Source: Akkermansia sp. (GTDB lineage: Bacteria > Verrucomicrobiota > Verrucomicrobiia > Verrucomicrobiales > Akkermansiaceae). Taken from it: a DNA stretch of 51,575 nt. This document shows, piece after piece, positions 8,115 to 17,688 of the stretch. Made by a program: the position numbers and the translations under genes. The stretch lies in contig JAKSOV010000005.1 of NCBI GenBank assembly GCA_024405415.1, forward strand, positions 1 to 51,575, read 5' to 3'. The notes beneath the pieces are model-generated. The model ran no database searches and was not told where the DNA came from. It saw only the letters and a program-made list of their open reading frames with translations. The stretch's first letter is position 1; the number at the start of each line of letters is the position of its first letter.

Positions 8115-8645
8115 ATGAAAAAAGAACTGATTATCAACGCTGTTGCCGTTCTCATTGCTCTGGTTTCCATCGGCGTGGCGGTAGCTCGCCACAGCGACAA
8201 GACCGAGGCCGTGGCGCAACTGTCCGCCATCCCGAGCCGCGCGGACATCGAAGCGGCTGATGCCGCCACCGCTACCGCAGAGCAGACGCTCTCCGAAGCC
8301 CGACGTGAGCTGGAGGAAAGCCGCACCAAGTGTGAGGCCGTGCGCGCCGAGCTGAAGCAGGAATCCGCCAAACGAGATGACCTCAAAAAGCTCAATAAGG
8401 AGCGCGAGCAGACCCGCAAAGACCACATGACCAAGCTCGACAACCTGCGCCGCGAGAACGCCTCTGCCGAGAAACGCATTGCGGAGGCCAAGGCGAAGGC
8501 CGAAGCGGAGGCCAAGGCCGCCGCCGAGAAGGCCGCCAAGGAAAAGGCGGAAGCCGAAGCCAAGGCCAAAGCCGCCGAAGAAGCAGCCAAGAAGAAGAAA
8601 AACTCTTCCTCCTCCCGCCGCTCCGGCAACCGCCGCCGTCGCTAA
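8115..8645 (+). CDS. Single-pass membrane protein with long Ala/Lys/Glu coiled coil
   Basis: This 176-residue protein has one hydrophobic N-terminal segment (IINAVAVLIALVSIGVAVA, about residues 5-23). A continuous coiled coil follows, rich in A, E and K (for example AEAKAKAEAEAKAAAEKAAK), and a Ser/Arg-rich tail ends in RRRR. This looks like a TolA-type spacer rod, but no TolA C-terminal domain is present, so the low-complexity similarity should not be over-read. An in-frame GTG at 8103 overlaps the upstream stop and is a possible alternative start. cmk begins 21 bp downstream. The function is unknown; a structural membrane partner of the preceding gene product is a guess. Confidence 0.75.
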   Translation: MKKELIINAVAVLIALVSIGVAVARHSDKTEAVAQLSAIPSRADIEAADAATATAEQTLSEARRELEESRTKCEAVRAELKQESAKRDDLKKLNKEREQTRKDHMTKLDNLRRENASAEKRIAEAKAKAEAEAKAAAEKAAKEKAEAEAKAKAAEEAAKKKKNSSSSRRSGNRRRR

Positions 8646-8666
8646 CCTTCACACACCATCCCTTTT

Positions 8667-9305
8667 ATGAATCCCCCCGCCATCGCCATTGACGGACCCG
8701 CCGCCAGCGGGAAGTCCACCGTTGCCAAGCTCATCGCCAAAGAACTGGGCTACACCTTCATCAACACGGGCGCCATGTACCGCGCCGTCACATGGTACAC
8801 CCTGCAACAGGGCATCAACCCCGCTGACACCGAGGCGGTGAAAGCTCTGCTGCCCACCATTCCCCTCTCCTTCGGCAAGGACGGCTCCGTCTCCACGGTG
8901 CTCTTCGAGGGACGCGTGCTGACAAGTGAGCTGACGGAAAAGAGCACCAACGACAACGTGTCCGCCATCGCCTCCATCCCCGAGGTGCGCGCGCTGCTCG
9001 TGGCCAAGCAGCGTGAGTACAACACGAAGGAAGCCGTTGTCATGGAAGGTCGCGACATCGGCACCGTCGTGTTCCCCGACACGCCGTTCAAGTACTTCGT
9101 GACCGCCTCCGAGGAGGTGCGCGCCGCCAGACGCGCCGCCGAGGGTATCACGGACTCCATCGCCGAGCGCGATAAAAAGGACTCCCAGCGCGCCTGCGCC
9201 CCGCTCAAACAGGCAGAGGACGCCATGCTCGTGGACACCTCCGATATGACGATTGAGCAGGTCGTGGCCTTCATCGTCGCGGACATCAACAAGAAACTCG
9301 CCTGA
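8667..9305 (+). CDS. cmk: Cytidylate kinase
   Basis: This enzyme phosphorylates CMP and dCMP using ATP, feeding CTP and dCTP pools. It has 212 residues, typical for the bacterial enzyme. The P-loop is DGPAASGKSTVAK (residues 8-20), followed by YTFINTGAMYRAVTW, where the NMP binds. The CMP-specific segment VVMEGRDIGTVVFPD and the lid region RRAAEGITDSIAERDKKD are also present. The gene is third in the operon and precedes plsC by 10 bp. The cmk-plsC pairing is common in bacteria and links nucleotide supply for CDP-diacylglycerol with phospholipid acylation. Confidence 0.96.
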   Translation: MNPPAIAIDGPAASGKSTVAKLIAKELGYTFINTGAMYRAVTWYTLQQGINPADTEAVKALLPTIPLSFGKDGSVSTVLFEGRVLTSELTEKSTNDNVSAIASIPEVRALLVAKQREYNTKEAVVMEGRDIGTVVFPDTPFKYFVTASEEVRAARRAAEGITDSIAERDKKDSQRACAPLKQAEDAMLVDTSDMTIEQVVAFIVADINKKLA

Positions 9306-9315
9306 TTTTCCCGCC

Positions 9316-9951
9316 ATGCAATTCCGCCTCAAACCTTTCTGGTATGCTTTCGGGCACGGGCTGTTCCGCGCCGCAATGAAGGCCTACTTCCCCATCAAGA
9401 TTCTGCACCGCGAGCGCCTGATTGAGGAGGGGCCCGCCATCATCGTGGCGAACCACCAGAGCTTCCTCGACCCGCCCCTGATGTGCTGTCTCTACACCAA
9501 CCCGCTGCATTTCCTCGCCCGCCACACGCTGTGGTGCAACGCGTTCATGCGCTGGTTCATGCCGATTGCGCAGAGCATCCCCATCAATCAGGACCGCCCC
9601 GACCCCGCCCGCATTCTGGAGGTCATCCGCACCGTCCGCAAGGGCGAGCGCATCGTGATTTTCCCCGAGGGCTCCCGCACGCCCGACGGCGAGATGCACG
9701 ATGCCATGCCCGGCATCGGTCTCATCCTCAGCAAGCTCCCCGGCGTGCCCGTGCAACCCGTGCGCATTGACGGCGCGTATGAGAGCATGCCCATCCACCG
9801 CAACACCATCCGCCGCGTGCCGCTGACCCTCTCTGTCGGTGAGCCTATCATGTTCACCGAGGCGGAGCTGAAGGTGCGCGGCCGCGAAGCCCAGCGCGCC
9901 ATCGGCAAGAAGCTGATGGACGCCATTGCGGCCCTGCCGACCAAGCCCTGA
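9316..9951 (+). CDS. plsC: 1-acyl-sn-glycerol-3-phosphate acyltransferase (PlsC family)
   Basis: PlsC acylates lysophosphatidic acid to phosphatidic acid at the inner membrane. This 211-residue protein has the acyltransferase motifs NHQSFLDPP (the HxxxxD catalytic dyad), the substrate-binding FPEGSRTPDGE and VPVQPVRI. The start at 9316 is chosen because similarity begins at MQFRLKPFWY; the frame continues upstream into cmk but that part is not protein-like. The stop overlaps the recF start (TGATG). Relatives include acyltransferases for other lipids, so the exact acceptor is inferred. Confidence 0.92.
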   Translation: MQFRLKPFWYAFGHGLFRAAMKAYFPIKILHRERLIEEGPAIIVANHQSFLDPPLMCCLYTNPLHFLARHTLWCNAFMRWFMPIAQSIPINQDRPDPARILEVIRTVRKGERIVIFPEGSRTPDGEMHDAMPGIGLILSKLPGVPVQPVRIDGAYESMPIHRNTIRRVPLTLSVGEPIMFTEAELKVRGREAQRAIGKKLMDAIAALPTKP

Positions 9952-11018
9952 TGCTCACGGCCCTGCGTCTCCGGAATTTCCGATGCTACGACACCCTCCG
10001 CTGGGAGATTCCTGCGGAGGGCGCCGTTCTCATCGGCGGCAACGCACAGGGCAAGACCTCCCTGTTGGAGGCGCTTTGCTTCGCCCTCACGCTGCACACG
10101 CCGCGCGCCGCTCGGCTGGACAGGCTCGCGCGCCACGGCTGCGCGGACTTCGGGCTTTCGCTGGACACGGACGGCGGCACCCGCCGCCTGCTTTGGGGGA
10201 CGGGGCGCAAGTTGCAGATGAGCGTCAACAGCGCCGAGCGGCGGGACTACGCGGACTATCTGGCGGATGCCGCCCCCGTGGCCTGGCTCGGCAACAGCGA
10301 CCGCGAGCTGGTGAGCGGCGCCGCGGAAAAGCGCCGCGCCTTTCTGGATTTTCTCGGGGCGCAATGGCACCCCGCCTACCGCAGTGCGCTGCAAGCCTAC
10401 CGCAAAGCGCTGAAATCCCGCAACGCCCTGCTCCGCCACCCGCGCCGCACCCGCGCCGCGCTGGACAGCTACGCCGCCCTGCTGGTACGCCACGGGGACA
10501 TCATCACCGCTCTTCGTCTGCAACTGCTGGAGCTGCTGCGCCCGCACACGGCCCACCACCACCGCGCCATCTCGGGCGGACAGGAAACCCCGGGGCTGAC
10601 CTATCTTCCCTCCTGCGATTTGCCGCTGGCCGAAGCGCTGGAGCGCAGTCTGGAGGCGGACGAACGCGCGGGCTTCACCACCGTCGGCCCGCACCGCGAT
10701 GATGTGCTGCTCACCATCGGCGGCGTGAGCGCGGCGGAGTTCGCCTCCGAAGGGCAGCAGCGCACGCTGGCCACGGCGCTCCTGCTGGCACAGGCCACCC
10801 TCCTGCAGGCGGAGACAGGCCAACCGCCCATCCTGCTCATCGATGATATTTTCGGTGAGCTGGACCCCGCCCGCCGCAAGGCCCTGCTCGCCGCCCTCCC
10901 CGCAGATGCGCAGCTTTTCATCACCACCACGCATTTGGACTGGATGCAGGACACCCCCTGCCCCCTGCCCGTCCTCCGCGTTCAGGGCGGAACCGTTGAG
11001 CCGCAAAGCCTTTCGTAA
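9951..11018 (+). CDS. recF: DNA replication/repair protein RecF
   Basis: RecF is an SMC-like ATPase that loads RecA at gapped DNA together with RecO and RecR. This protein has 355 residues. Walker A is GGNAQGKTSLLEAL (about residues 28-42), the signature region is SEGQQRTLATALLLAQA, and Walker B is PPILLIDDIFGELDPARR. The conserved N-terminal LRNFRCYDTL is also present. In many bacteria recF lies next to dnaA and dnaN; here it is the last gene of a cmk-plsC operon and overlaps plsC by 1-4 bp. Confidence 0.95.
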   Translation: MLTALRLRNFRCYDTLRWEIPAEGAVLIGGNAQGKTSLLEALCFALTLHTPRAARLDRLARHGCADFGLSLDTDGGTRRLLWGTGRKLQMSVNSAERRDYADYLADAAPVAWLGNSDRELVSGAAEKRRAFLDFLGAQWHPAYRSALQAYRKALKSRNALLRHPRRTRAALDSYAALLVRHGDIITALRLQLLELLRPHTAHHHRAISGGQETPGLTYLPSCDLPLAEALERSLEADERAGFTTVGPHRDDVLLTIGGVSAAEFASEGQQRTLATALLLAQATLLQAETGQPPILLIDDIFGELDPARRKALLAALPADAQLFITTTHLDWMQDTPCPLPVLRVQGGTVEPQSLS

Positions 11019-11039
11019 CCACAGGACGCAATATCGGGC

Positions 11040-11068
11040 TTGCGACGCGCGTTTCTCTATGTTAACAT
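11040..11068 (+). promoter_or_regulatory. Promoter of the small membrane protein gene
   Basis: TTGCGA (11040-11045), a 17-bp spacer and TAACAT (11063-11068) end 7 bp before the ATG at 11076, again implying a leaderless message. Confidence 0.5.
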
Positions 11069-11075
11069 CAGAGCC

Positions 11076-11453
11076 ATGTCCGCCCCTGAAAGCAAAGCCG
11101 TGAAACGCTTTTTCATCTTCCTGATTCTCTGCGCCTGCGTGATGGGCTACGGGCTGGTGTTCCTGTTCACCCCCACGGAGCATGATGATCGCACGGGGCA
11201 GATTTGGCTGCAACGCATGGAAGAGCGCGTGAATTGTGCCGCCATTTTTGAAAAGGAAGGCATCACCTACCGAGACATCACCCTCAGTTCCCGCGGGGTC
11301 TATGTCGCCATCGACATCCGTTTGGAGCAGCGCTGCTCGAAACTCCCGAAGCCCCTCGCCGCCTATCTCGAACAGAACCCCATCGGTGCTCTGACCATCG
11401 TACGCCTGTGGGCTGACGGCGACAGCGAGCCGTGCTGCACGCTTTGGCTCTGA
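11076..11453 (+). CDS. Hypothetical membrane-anchored or exported protein, 125 aa
   Basis: I do not recognise this protein. It has one hydrophobic N-terminal segment (FFIFLILCACVMGYGLVFLF, residues 12-31) that could be a signal anchor or an uncleaved signal peptide. A soluble domain of about 90 residues follows. That domain holds a cysteine in NCAAIF, one in QRCSKL and a CC pair near the end (EPCCTLWL), which could form disulfides if exported. No lipobox with good spacing is clear. It lies between recF and the convergent lpxK and appears to be transcribed alone from its own promoter. Confidence 0.65.
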   Translation: MSAPESKAVKRFFIFLILCACVMGYGLVFLFTPTEHDDRTGQIWLQRMEERVNCAAIFEKEGITYRDITLSSRGVYVAIDIRLEQRCSKLPKPLAAYLEQNPIGALTIVRLWADGDSEPCCTLWL

Positions 11454-11466
11454 AGCCCGATGCGCC

Positions 11467-12663
11467 TCAGAGCACATCACCCCACTCCGGGGCGGGCTGG
11501 GGCGCGGAGAGCGCGCAGATGCGATCAATGAGCTTCTCCCAATTATCGTGGCCGCTGATGATGTCGATTTGAATGCGCAGGAAGTAGATGGGCACGTCCA
11601 TCTCACCGGGTTTCATAAAGCGCACGGCGTCCTTCTCCGTGGTGATGATGGCGTCCATGGCGCGGTCGGCGCAGCGCTCGACAAAGGCCTCCAGCTCGTC
11701 TTGGTCAAACCAGTGGTGGTCAGGGTAGCGGCGGCGGATTTCCACGTGCGCGCCCTCGGCTTCCACCAGACATTCAAAGCTCTCCGGGCGAGCAATGCCG
11801 CTGAGGCAAGCCACATACTTGTCCTTCAGGAAAGAGAGCGGCTTGCGTTCGCCCGTAAACAGATTCTCTAAGTAGGCGGGGGCGTGATTGGTGACAATGA
11901 TGTCCGCCTTGTCGTTGTACTTGCGGATGGTGGCAATCAGCTCATCCTGCGGTTTGCCTCCGCTCTTGGTGAGGATGATGTAGGAGGCGCGCTTCAGGCT
12001 GCTGCGGGGCTCGCGCATGGTGCCGCGCGGCAGCAGCGCTCCCGTGCCGAAGGGGAAGCCGCAGTCCACCAGCACGATGTCCAGCTCGTGCCGCAGTTTC
12101 ATGTACTGCATGCCGTCATCGAGGATGAGGGTATCACGCCCCAACTGTTCGATGGCAAAGATACCGGATTTCACGCGGTCCTTGTCCACCAGCACGGCCA
12201 CGCCGTCCAGATTGCGAGCGAGCATGAAGGGCTCATCCCCCGCGTAGAGCGGGCTCAGGTAGCGTGTCACGCCGTCGCTGGCAATCTTGGGAATGTTGCG
12301 GACACGCTTGCCGTCCTTGTCCAACCAGCGCTGGGGCTTTTTGAGGTCTGCGCTCTTGTAACCGCGGGTGAGGATGGCGCACTTGCGCCCGCGAGCGGCG
12401 AGAGTGCGGGAGAGCAGCTCCACCACGGGGGTCTTGCCCGTGCCGCCCGCGGTGATGTTGCCCACGCTGATAACGAAGGTGCCGAGGTAGCGCACCGTCT
12501 TGATGCGGCGGCGGAAAAGGAACAGGCGCAGCTTAACGATGAGCCAAAAGAACAGCGAGGCGAAGCGCAACAGACAGCGCAGCATGAAGGCACGGAAGCC
12601 GCGGGCACGGCCGAAGACCACTTCGGTTGCCCACTCCTCAAACTCTTCGCCTCGTGTTTTCAT
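11467..12663 (-). CDS. lpxK: Tetraacyldisaccharide 4'-kinase LpxK
   Basis: LpxK phosphorylates the 4' position of the lipid A disaccharide precursor at the inner-membrane face, making lipid IVA. It has 398 residues, a little longer than E. coli LpxK. A hydrophobic anchor lies at about residues 27-50. The P-loop-like motif [12 protein letters not shown] is at 68-79, and the conserved [22 protein letters not shown] and [10 protein letters not shown] follow. The C-terminal domain contains the [10 protein letters not shown] motif. The gene follows asnS with only 3 bp between them, so the two are probably co-transcribed. Together with waaA it shows that the organism makes lipid A and a Kdo core. 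Confidence 0.95.
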   Translation of the reverse strand: MKTRGEEFEEWATEVVFGRARGFRAFMLRCLLRFASLFFWLIVKLRLFLFRRRIKTVRYLGTFVISVGNITAGGTGKTPVVELLSRTLAARGRKCAILTRGYKSADLKKPQRWLDKDGKRVRNIPKIASDGVTRYLSPLYAGDEPFMLARNLDGVAVLVDKDRVKSGIFAIEQLGRDTLILDDGMQYMKLRHELDIVLVDCGFPFGTGALLPRGTMREPRSSLKRASYIILTKSGGKPQDELIATIRKYNDKADIIVTNHAPAYLENLFTGERKPLSFLKDKYVACLSGIARPESFECLVEAEGAHVEIRRRYPDHHWFDQDELEAFVERCADRAMDAIITTEKDAVRFMKPGEMDVPIYFLRIQIDIISGHDNWEKLIDRICALSAPQPAPEWGDVL

Positions 12664-12666
12664 GGT

Positions 12667-14031
12667 TTAGAATTCACAGTTGCGCGGGGTGCGGGGGTAC
12701 GGCAGCACGTCACGGATGTTCTGCACGCCCGTCACGAACATGATGAGGCGCTCAAAGCCGAGCCCGAAGCCCGCGTGCGGCACCGTGCCGTAGCGGCGCA
12801 GGTCGTTGTACCAGTAGTAATTGGCCGTATCCATACCGAGGCGCGCGATATTGCCCTCCAGCACATCCAAGCGCTCCTCACGCTGGCTGCCTCCGATGAT
12901 TTCGCCGATGCCGGGCACCAACACATCCATGGCCGTCACGGTCTTGCCGTCCTCGTTGAGGCGCATGTAGAACGGCTTGATTTCCTTGGGATAATTGTAG
13001 ACAATCACCGGGCCCTTGAAGTGCTTTTCGGTGAGGAAGCGTTCGTGCTCGCTCTGCATGTCCATGCCCCAGTAGGGCGGGTAATCGAACTTCTGCCCGC
13101 TCTTCTGCATAATCTCGATGGCCTCGGTGTAGCTGCAGCGCACGAAAGGCGTGTCCGCCACGGCCTGGAGGCGTTCGCGCAGGTCCTTGTCCACGAACTT
13201 GCAGAAGAAGTCGAAATCACCGGACTTGTCATCCAGCATGGTCTGCACGAGGTGGCGGATGAAGGCTTCGGCGGTTTCCATGTCACCTTCGAGGTCACAG
13301 AAAGCCATTTCGGGCTCAATCATCCAGAACTCCGCGGCGTGGCGGCTGGTGTTGCTGTTTTCCGCGCGGAAGGTGGGGCCGAAGGTGTAGATGTTGCCGA
13401 GCGCACAGGCAAAGGTCTCGCCCTCCAGCTGGCCGGAGACGGTCAGGTTGGCGGGTTTGCCGAAGAAATCCCTGTCGTAGCTCTTGTTATCGGCCATGGG
13501 GTCGAGCGTGGTGACATGGAACATCTCGCCCGCACCCTCGCAATCGGAGGCGGTGATGATGGGGGTGTGTACCCACACGAAATCGCGGTCGAGGAAGAAG
13601 CGGTGCACCGCTGCCGCCATGCGGGAGCGAGTGCGGAAGATGGCGCCGTACAGGTTGGTGCGCGGGCGCAGGTGCGCGATGGAGCGCAGGAACTCGGGGG
13701 AGTGGCCCTTCTTTTGCAGGGGGTAAGTCTCGGGCGCGATGCCGAGCAGCGTCAGCTTCGTGGCCTGAATCTCCCACTTCTGCTTGCCGGGGCTTTCCAC
13801 CAGACGCCCCTCCACCATGACGGAGGCGCCCGTGCTCATGCGGGCAATATCCTCATAGCCGGGAATGCCTGCATCCGCAATCACCTGCACGGAGGCGAGG
13901 CAGGAGCCGTCATTCACCTCCAAAAAGGAAAAAGCCTTCGAGTCACGGCGCGTGCGCACCCATCCCGCCACCGTCAAAGACTCCACGGGGGCCTCACTTG
14001 CCAACGCATCTTTCACCAATGTTCTCTTCAT
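12667..14031 (-). CDS. asnS: Asparaginyl-tRNA synthetase
   Basis: This class IIb enzyme charges tRNA-Asn with asparagine. It has 454 residues. The N-terminal OB-fold anticodon-binding domain begins at [20 protein letters not shown]. Motif 2 is in [20 protein letters not shown] and motif 3 is [13 protein letters not shown] near the C-terminus. ENSNTSRH and the overall layout fit AsnRS better than AspRS. The frame could be extended to 14088, but the promoter lies in that stretch, so ATG 14031 is preferred. lpxK follows at 3 bp. It is divergent from gpmI. Confidence 0.95.
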   Translation of the reverse strand: MKRTLVKDALASEAPVESLTVAGWVRTRRDSKAFSFLEVNDGSCLASVQVIADAGIPGYEDIARMSTGASVMVEGRLVESPGKQKWEIQATKLTLLGIAPETYPLQKKGHSPEFLRSIAHLRPRTNLYGAIFRTRSRMAAAVHRFFLDRDFVWVHTPIITASDCEGAGEMFHVTTLDPMADNKSYDRDFFGKPANLTVSGQLEGETFACALGNIYTFGPTFRAENSNTSRHAAEFWMIEPEMAFCDLEGDMETAEAFIRHLVQTMLDDKSGDFDFFCKFVDKDLRERLQAVADTPFVRCSYTEAIEIMQKSGQKFDYPPYWGMDMQSEHERFLTEKHFKGPVIVYNYPKEIKPFYMRLNEDGKTVTAMDVLVPGIGEIIGGSQREERLDVLEGNIARLGMDTANYYWYNDLRRYGTVPHAGFGLGFERLIMFVTGVQNIRDVLPYPRTPRNCEF

Positions 14032-14044
14032 CGCAGTTACGGGA

Positions 14045-14073
14045 AGTTTACCACCCGACCTGCCTGATAGCAA
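14045..14073 (-). promoter_or_regulatory. asnS-lpxK promoter
   Basis: On the minus strand TTGCTA (14073-14068), a 17-bp spacer and TAAACT (14050-14045) end 13 bp before the asnS ATG. It is back to back with the gpmI promoter, the two -35 boxes being about 24 bp apart. Confidence 0.55.
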
Positions 14074-14097
14074 GCTAAACCGCGGCAAACTTTGCGC

Positions 14098-14126
14098 TTC
14101 ACATGCGCGCGGGGGCGTGGTACAAT
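14098..14126 (+). promoter_or_regulatory. gpmI promoter, leaderless spacing
   Basis: TTCACA (14098-14103), a 17-bp spacer and TACAAT (14121-14126) end 6 bp before the gpmI ATG, so the message should start at the initiation codon. Confidence 0.65.
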
Positions 14127-14132
14127 ACCGCC

Positions 14133-15665
14133 ATGTCCAAGAAACCCGTTGTTCTGATTATTCGTGACGGTTGGGGCCGCAATCCGCAGGGTCCCGAGGC
14201 CGCCAAGCAGACCGGTGATGCCACCGTGCTTGCCGACACCCCTTTCACCGATAAGCTCCTCGCCACCTGCCCGCACACCATGCTCGGTGCCTCCGGTCAG
14301 GATGTCGGTCTGCCCGACGGCCAGATGGGCAACTCCGAGGTGGGCCACCTGAACCTCGGCGCGGGCCGCGTCGTGTTCCAGGACCTTTGCCGCATCACCA
14401 ACGCCATTCAGGACGGCTCTCTCGCCAAGAACCCCGTCATCACCGAGGCGTTCTCCAAGGCCGCGGGCACGCGCCTGCACCTCATGGGTCTCATGTCCGA
14501 CGGCGGTGTGCACTCCCACATTGACCACCTCATCGGCATCGTGAAGATTGCCGCCGCACAGGGTGTGAAGGACATCTACATCCACGCTATCATGGACGGC
14601 CGCGACACCGACCCCAAGAGCGGCGCAGGCTTCCTGCAGCGCATCCAGGACGAGTGCGAGCCCTACGGCGCCAAGATTGCCACGGTCGTGGGCCGTTTCT
14701 ATGCCATGGACCGCGACAAGCGCTGGGACCGCGTGCAAATCGGTTGGGACGCCATCGTGCTCGGCAAGGGCGAAGCCTGCACCTGCACGCCCGCGGAATA
14801 CGCCAAGCAGAGCTACGCCGCCGACATCACGGATGAGTTCATGAAGCCCGCCGTGTTTGTGGATGCTGACACGCAGCGCGTGCGCGACAACGACGTCGTG
14901 TACTTCATCAACTTCCGCGCCGACCGCGCCCGCGAGTTCTCCCGCGCGCTCATCTACGAAGACTTTGACGGTTTCGACCGCACGGTGCAGCCCAAGGTGC
15001 ACTACATCACCATGAGCGAGTACGAAGCCTGCTACCCCACCCCCGTGGTGTTCGAGCAGGAGCAGCTTAACAACATCCTCGGTCAGGTCATCTCCGAGGC
15101 GGGCCTCAAGCAGCTCCGCATCGCCGAGACGGAGAAGTATGCGCACGTCACCTTCTTCTTCAACGGCGGTGTGGAGACGCAGTTCGAGGGTGAGGACCGC
15201 ATCCTCGTCCCCTCCCCCCGCGAGGTGAAGACCTATGACGAGAAGCCCCAGATGAGCGTGGGCGAGGTGGCCGACAAGTTCGTGGAGGCCATCGACAAGT
15301 ACGACATCGCCATCATGAACTTCGCCAACCCCGACATGGTGGGCCACACGGGCTATCTGGAGGCTGGTATCACCGCCTGTGAGGCGGTGGACAAGGCACT
15401 GGAGAAGTGCGTAACCCGCATCCGCGAGCTGGGCGGCTGCTGCCTCATCTGCGCCGACCACGGCAACTGCGAGAACATGATGAACCCCGACGGTTCCCCC
15501 AACACGGCTCACACCACGAACCTTGTTGACCTCATCTACTGCGGCCCCGATCAGGACTCCGTGACGATGGAGGACGGCATCCTTGCCGACATCTCCCCCA
15601 CCCTGCTCCACCTCCTCGGCGTAGCTCAGCCCGCGGAGATGACGGGCCACACGCTTGTGAAGTAA
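14133..15665 (+). CDS. gpmI: 2,3-bisphosphoglycerate-independent phosphoglycerate mutase
   Basis: This glycolytic and gluconeogenic enzyme interconverts 3- and 2-phosphoglycerate using two manganese ions and a phosphoserine intermediate. It has 510 residues, as usual for the family. The N-terminal metal site is in VLIIRDGWG, and the catalytic serine is in [18 protein letters not shown]. The arginine-rich substrate region includes [10 protein letters not shown] and [10 protein letters not shown]. The C-terminal metal site is [15 protein letters not shown]. It is a single-gene unit with its own promoter and a downstream hairpin terminator. The AT-rich GTACTA repeat begins just after its stop codon. 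Confidence 0.97.
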   Translation: MSKKPVVLIIRDGWGRNPQGPEAAKQTGDATVLADTPFTDKLLATCPHTMLGASGQDVGLPDGQMGNSEVGHLNLGAGRVVFQDLCRITNAIQDGSLAKNPVITEAFSKAAGTRLHLMGLMSDGGVHSHIDHLIGIVKIAAAQGVKDIYIHAIMDGRDTDPKSGAGFLQRIQDECEPYGAKIATVVGRFYAMDRDKRWDRVQIGWDAIVLGKGEACTCTPAEYAKQSYAADITDEFMKPAVFVDADTQRVRDNDVVYFINFRADRAREFSRALIYEDFDGFDRTVQPKVHYITMSEYEACYPTPVVFEQEQLNNILGQVISEAGLKQLRIAETEKYAHVTFFFNGGVETQFEGEDRILVPSPREVKTYDEKPQMSVGEVADKFVEAIDKYDIAIMNFANPDMVGHTGYLEAGITACEAVDKALEKCVTRIRELGGCCLICADHGNCENMMNPDGSPNTAHTTNLVDLIYCGPDQDSVTMEDGILADISPTLLHLLGVAQPAEMTGHTLVK

Positions 15666-15679
15666 ACTTCACAAGCGGA

Positions 15680-15713
15680 TGTACTAAGTACTATTTACTA
15701 GGTACTATTTTTT
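15680..15713 (+). repeat. GTACTA-type short tandem repeat after gpmI
   Basis: A degenerate tandem array built on GTACTA/TTACTA ends in a run of Ts, starting 14 bp after the gpmI stop. The right edge of the window (51542-51572) holds a very similar array, sharing ACTAGGTACTAT followed by a T run. Confidence 0.8.
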
Positions 15714-15747
15714 AAGTTAGGCGCGTGCAAGCCCGCGCAGAAAATCG

Positions 15748-15781
15748 AAAAAGCCTCTGACCTTGCGGTCAGAGGCTTTTT
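15748..15781. terminator. Bidirectional terminator downstream of gpmI
   Basis: An 11-bp perfect stem, AGCCTCTGACC (15752-15762) with GGTCAGAGGCT (15767-15777), has a 4-nt loop and is flanked by A and T runs. Confidence 0.93.
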
Positions 15782-15783
15782 GC

Positions 15784-15813
15784 TTGCGGCGGGGGCGGGG
15801 CGTAGGGTATGCT
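15784..15813 (+). promoter_or_regulatory. Methyltransferase gene promoter
   Basis: TTGCGG (15784-15789), an 18-bp spacer and TATGCT (15808-15813) end 6 bp before the ATG at 15820. Confidence 0.5.
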
Positions 15814-15819
15814 GGGGGC

Positions 15820-16461
15820 ATGGCAACGGAGGAAGAACGGCGTATCACGCGGGAGGGCAACCCCGCCAAACCGCAGGGAGAAGCGGGCGAACAGATGCTC
15901 TCCCGCATGAATGACAGCCACGCGGCGGTGACGGAGTGGGGCTTGTCGCATGTGTCCCCTGCCCCCGATGCGGCGGTGCTGGATATCGGCTGCGGCGGCG
16001 GTGCCACGCTGCGGCGGCTGGCGGCGCGCGTGCCGCAGGGGCATGTCACGGGGGTGGATTATTCCGACGTATCCGTGGACTGTTCCCGCCGTTTCAACGC
16101 GGAGGCGATTGCCGCGGGGTGCATGGAGGTCGTTCAAGGCTCGGTGGAGGCGCTACCTTTTGCGGACGGCTGTTTCGACCTCATCACCACGGTGGAGAGT
16201 TTTTATTTCTGGCCGCAGCCGCAGGAGAATCTGCGGGAGGTGCGCCGCGTGCTGAAGAAGGGCGGCACCTTCCTCCTCATTGCGGACATTCACGAGGACG
16301 GCAGCCTCTCCGCCGAGACGCGCGAGAACATCGAGCGCTACCACCTATTCAACCCCACGAAAGCGGAGTTTGAAGACCTGTTCCGCAAGGCGGGCTTCCG
16401 CGACATCTCACTCCGCACTTGCGAGGGTGAACATTGGATTGCGGTGCTCGGGCTGCGATAA
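15820..16461 (+). CDS. Class I SAM-dependent methyltransferase
   Basis: This 213-residue soluble methyltransferase has motif I VLDIGCGGGATLRRL (about residues 52-66), the acidic adenosine-binding loop GVDYSD and motif II-like GSVEALPFADGCFDLIT. The post-motif region REVRRVLKKGGTFLLIAD is typical of the UbiE/Methyltransf_11 group. The substrate is unknown: small molecule, quinone and lipid are all possible. A C-terminal segment RENIERYHLFNPTKAEFEDLFRKAGF matches small-molecule methyltransferases of Gram-negative gut bacteria. It stands alone between a terminator and the alcohol dehydrogenase gene, each with its own promoter. Confidence 0.88.
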   Translation: MATEEERRITREGNPAKPQGEAGEQMLSRMNDSHAAVTEWGLSHVSPAPDAAVLDIGCGGGATLRRLAARVPQGHVTGVDYSDVSVDCSRRFNAEAIAAGCMEVVQGSVEALPFADGCFDLITTVESFYFWPQPQENLREVRRVLKKGGTFLLIADIHEDGSLSAETRENIERYHLFNPTKAEFEDLFRKAGFRDISLRTCEGEHWIAVLGLR

Positions 16462-16471
16462 AAGTCAGGGC

Positions 16472-16500
16472 TTGCCACAGGCTCATGTTACGTGTACAAT
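16472..16500 (+). promoter_or_regulatory. Alcohol dehydrogenase promoter, leaderless spacing
   Basis: TTGCCA (16472-16477), exactly 17 bp, then TACAAT (16495-16500), ending 6 bp before the ATG at 16507. This is one of the clearest examples of the pattern. Confidence 0.7.
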
Positions 16501-16506
16501 GCGCTC

Positions 16507-17688
16507 ATGCTCAGCTTCAACTATTACAACAAGACGCGCTACGTGTTCGGTGAGGGCGAACACAAGAACATCGGCGAACTGCTGAAACCCTACACCAACC
16601 GCGTGTTACTGCACTACGGCAGCGGCAGCGTGAAGCGCACGGGCGTGTTTGATGCCGTGGCCCATTCGCTGGAGGCGGCGGGCATTTCCTATGTAGAGCT
16701 GGGCGGCGTGAAGGCCAACCCGAGTGTGGAGCTGGTTCGCAAGGGTATTGCGCTCTGCCGCGAACAAGGCATCGGCTTCATTCTGGCCGTCGGCGGCGGC
16801 AGCGTCATCGACTCCGCCAAGGGCATTGCCGCGGGCGTCACCCATGCGGGCGATGTGTGGAAACTCTACACGCACGAGGAAAAGCCCTATGCCGAGCCCC
16901 TGCCCGTGGCCACCATCCTGACTCTCCCCGCCGCCGGCAGCGAGAACAGCCCGAACACCGTGCTCACTAACGAGGCTACCAACCGCAAGCTGGGCTACGG
17001 TGCCGAGTCCCTGCGCCCCGTGCTCTCCATTGTCGACCCCACCCTTTTCCTCTCCCTGCCGCCCATCCAGATGTCCTACGGCGCCTGTGACATGCTCTGC
17101 CACATTTTCGAGCGCTACTTTACCAACACGGCCCGCACCGACCTCTCCGATGAGCTGTGCGAGGCCACGATGCGCACCATCCTCAAGCAGGCTTCCATCC
17201 TGCGCCGCAATCCCACGGATGTGACGGCATGGGGGCAGCTCGCCCTCTCGGGCACCGTGGCGCACAACAACCTGCTGGGCGTGGGCCGCGCACAGAGCTG
17301 GGCCTGCCACGCGCTGGAGCATGAGCTGAGCGCCGTCTACGACGTGCCGCACGGCGGCGGCCTGGCCGTCATCGTGCCCGCCTACTTCGAGGAGGTCTAT
17401 CCGCACAACCCCGGCATCTTCTTCCAGTGGGCAACGAATGTGATGGGCGTCACCCCCAACCGCGACATCGTGGGCGTCATCCGCGAAGGCATCCGCCGCC
17501 TGCGTTGCTGGTACAAGGAGCTCGGCCTGCCGCAGACTATGGAGGAGCTGGGCATTCCCCACGATGCAGACTTCGAGTCCATGGCCCAAGCGGCCGTCTG
17601 CGTCCACGGCGGCACCACGCTCGCGGGCGTCCACCCCATCGATGAGGAAACGGCGCACAAGATTTACAACGCGTGCAATCCCCTCTGA
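16507..17688 (+). CDS. Iron-containing alcohol dehydrogenase (BdhA-like)
   Basis: This is a 393-residue group III metal-dependent alcohol dehydrogenase, similar to NAD(P)H-dependent butanol dehydrogenases and YqhD-type aldehyde reductases. The nucleotide-binding glycine motif is ILAVGGGSVIDSAKGIAAG. Metal ligands are visible: D and H in ACDMLCHIFERY and the two histidines of HALEHELSAVYDVPHGGG. LPAAGSENSPNTVLTNEAT is the conserved cofactor-contact loop. The frame begins five codons earlier at 16492, but that codon overlaps the -10 box. It probably reduces aldehydes produced in fermentation or by lipid oxidation; the substrate is not determined by the sequence. Confidence 0.94.
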   Translation: MLSFNYYNKTRYVFGEGEHKNIGELLKPYTNRVLLHYGSGSVKRTGVFDAVAHSLEAAGISYVELGGVKANPSVELVRKGIALCREQGIGFILAVGGGSVIDSAKGIAAGVTHAGDVWKLYTHEEKPYAEPLPVATILTLPAAGSENSPNTVLTNEATNRKLGYGAESLRPVLSIVDPTLFLSLPPIQMSYGACDMLCHIFERYFTNTARTDLSDELCEATMRTILKQASILRRNPTDVTAWGQLALSGTVAHNNLLGVGRAQSWACHALEHELSAVYDVPHGGGLAVIVPAYFEEVYPHNPGIFFQWATNVMGVTPNRDIVGVIREGIRRLRCWYKELGLPQTMEELGIPHDADFESMAQAAVCVHGGTTLAGVHPIDEETAHKIYNACNPL

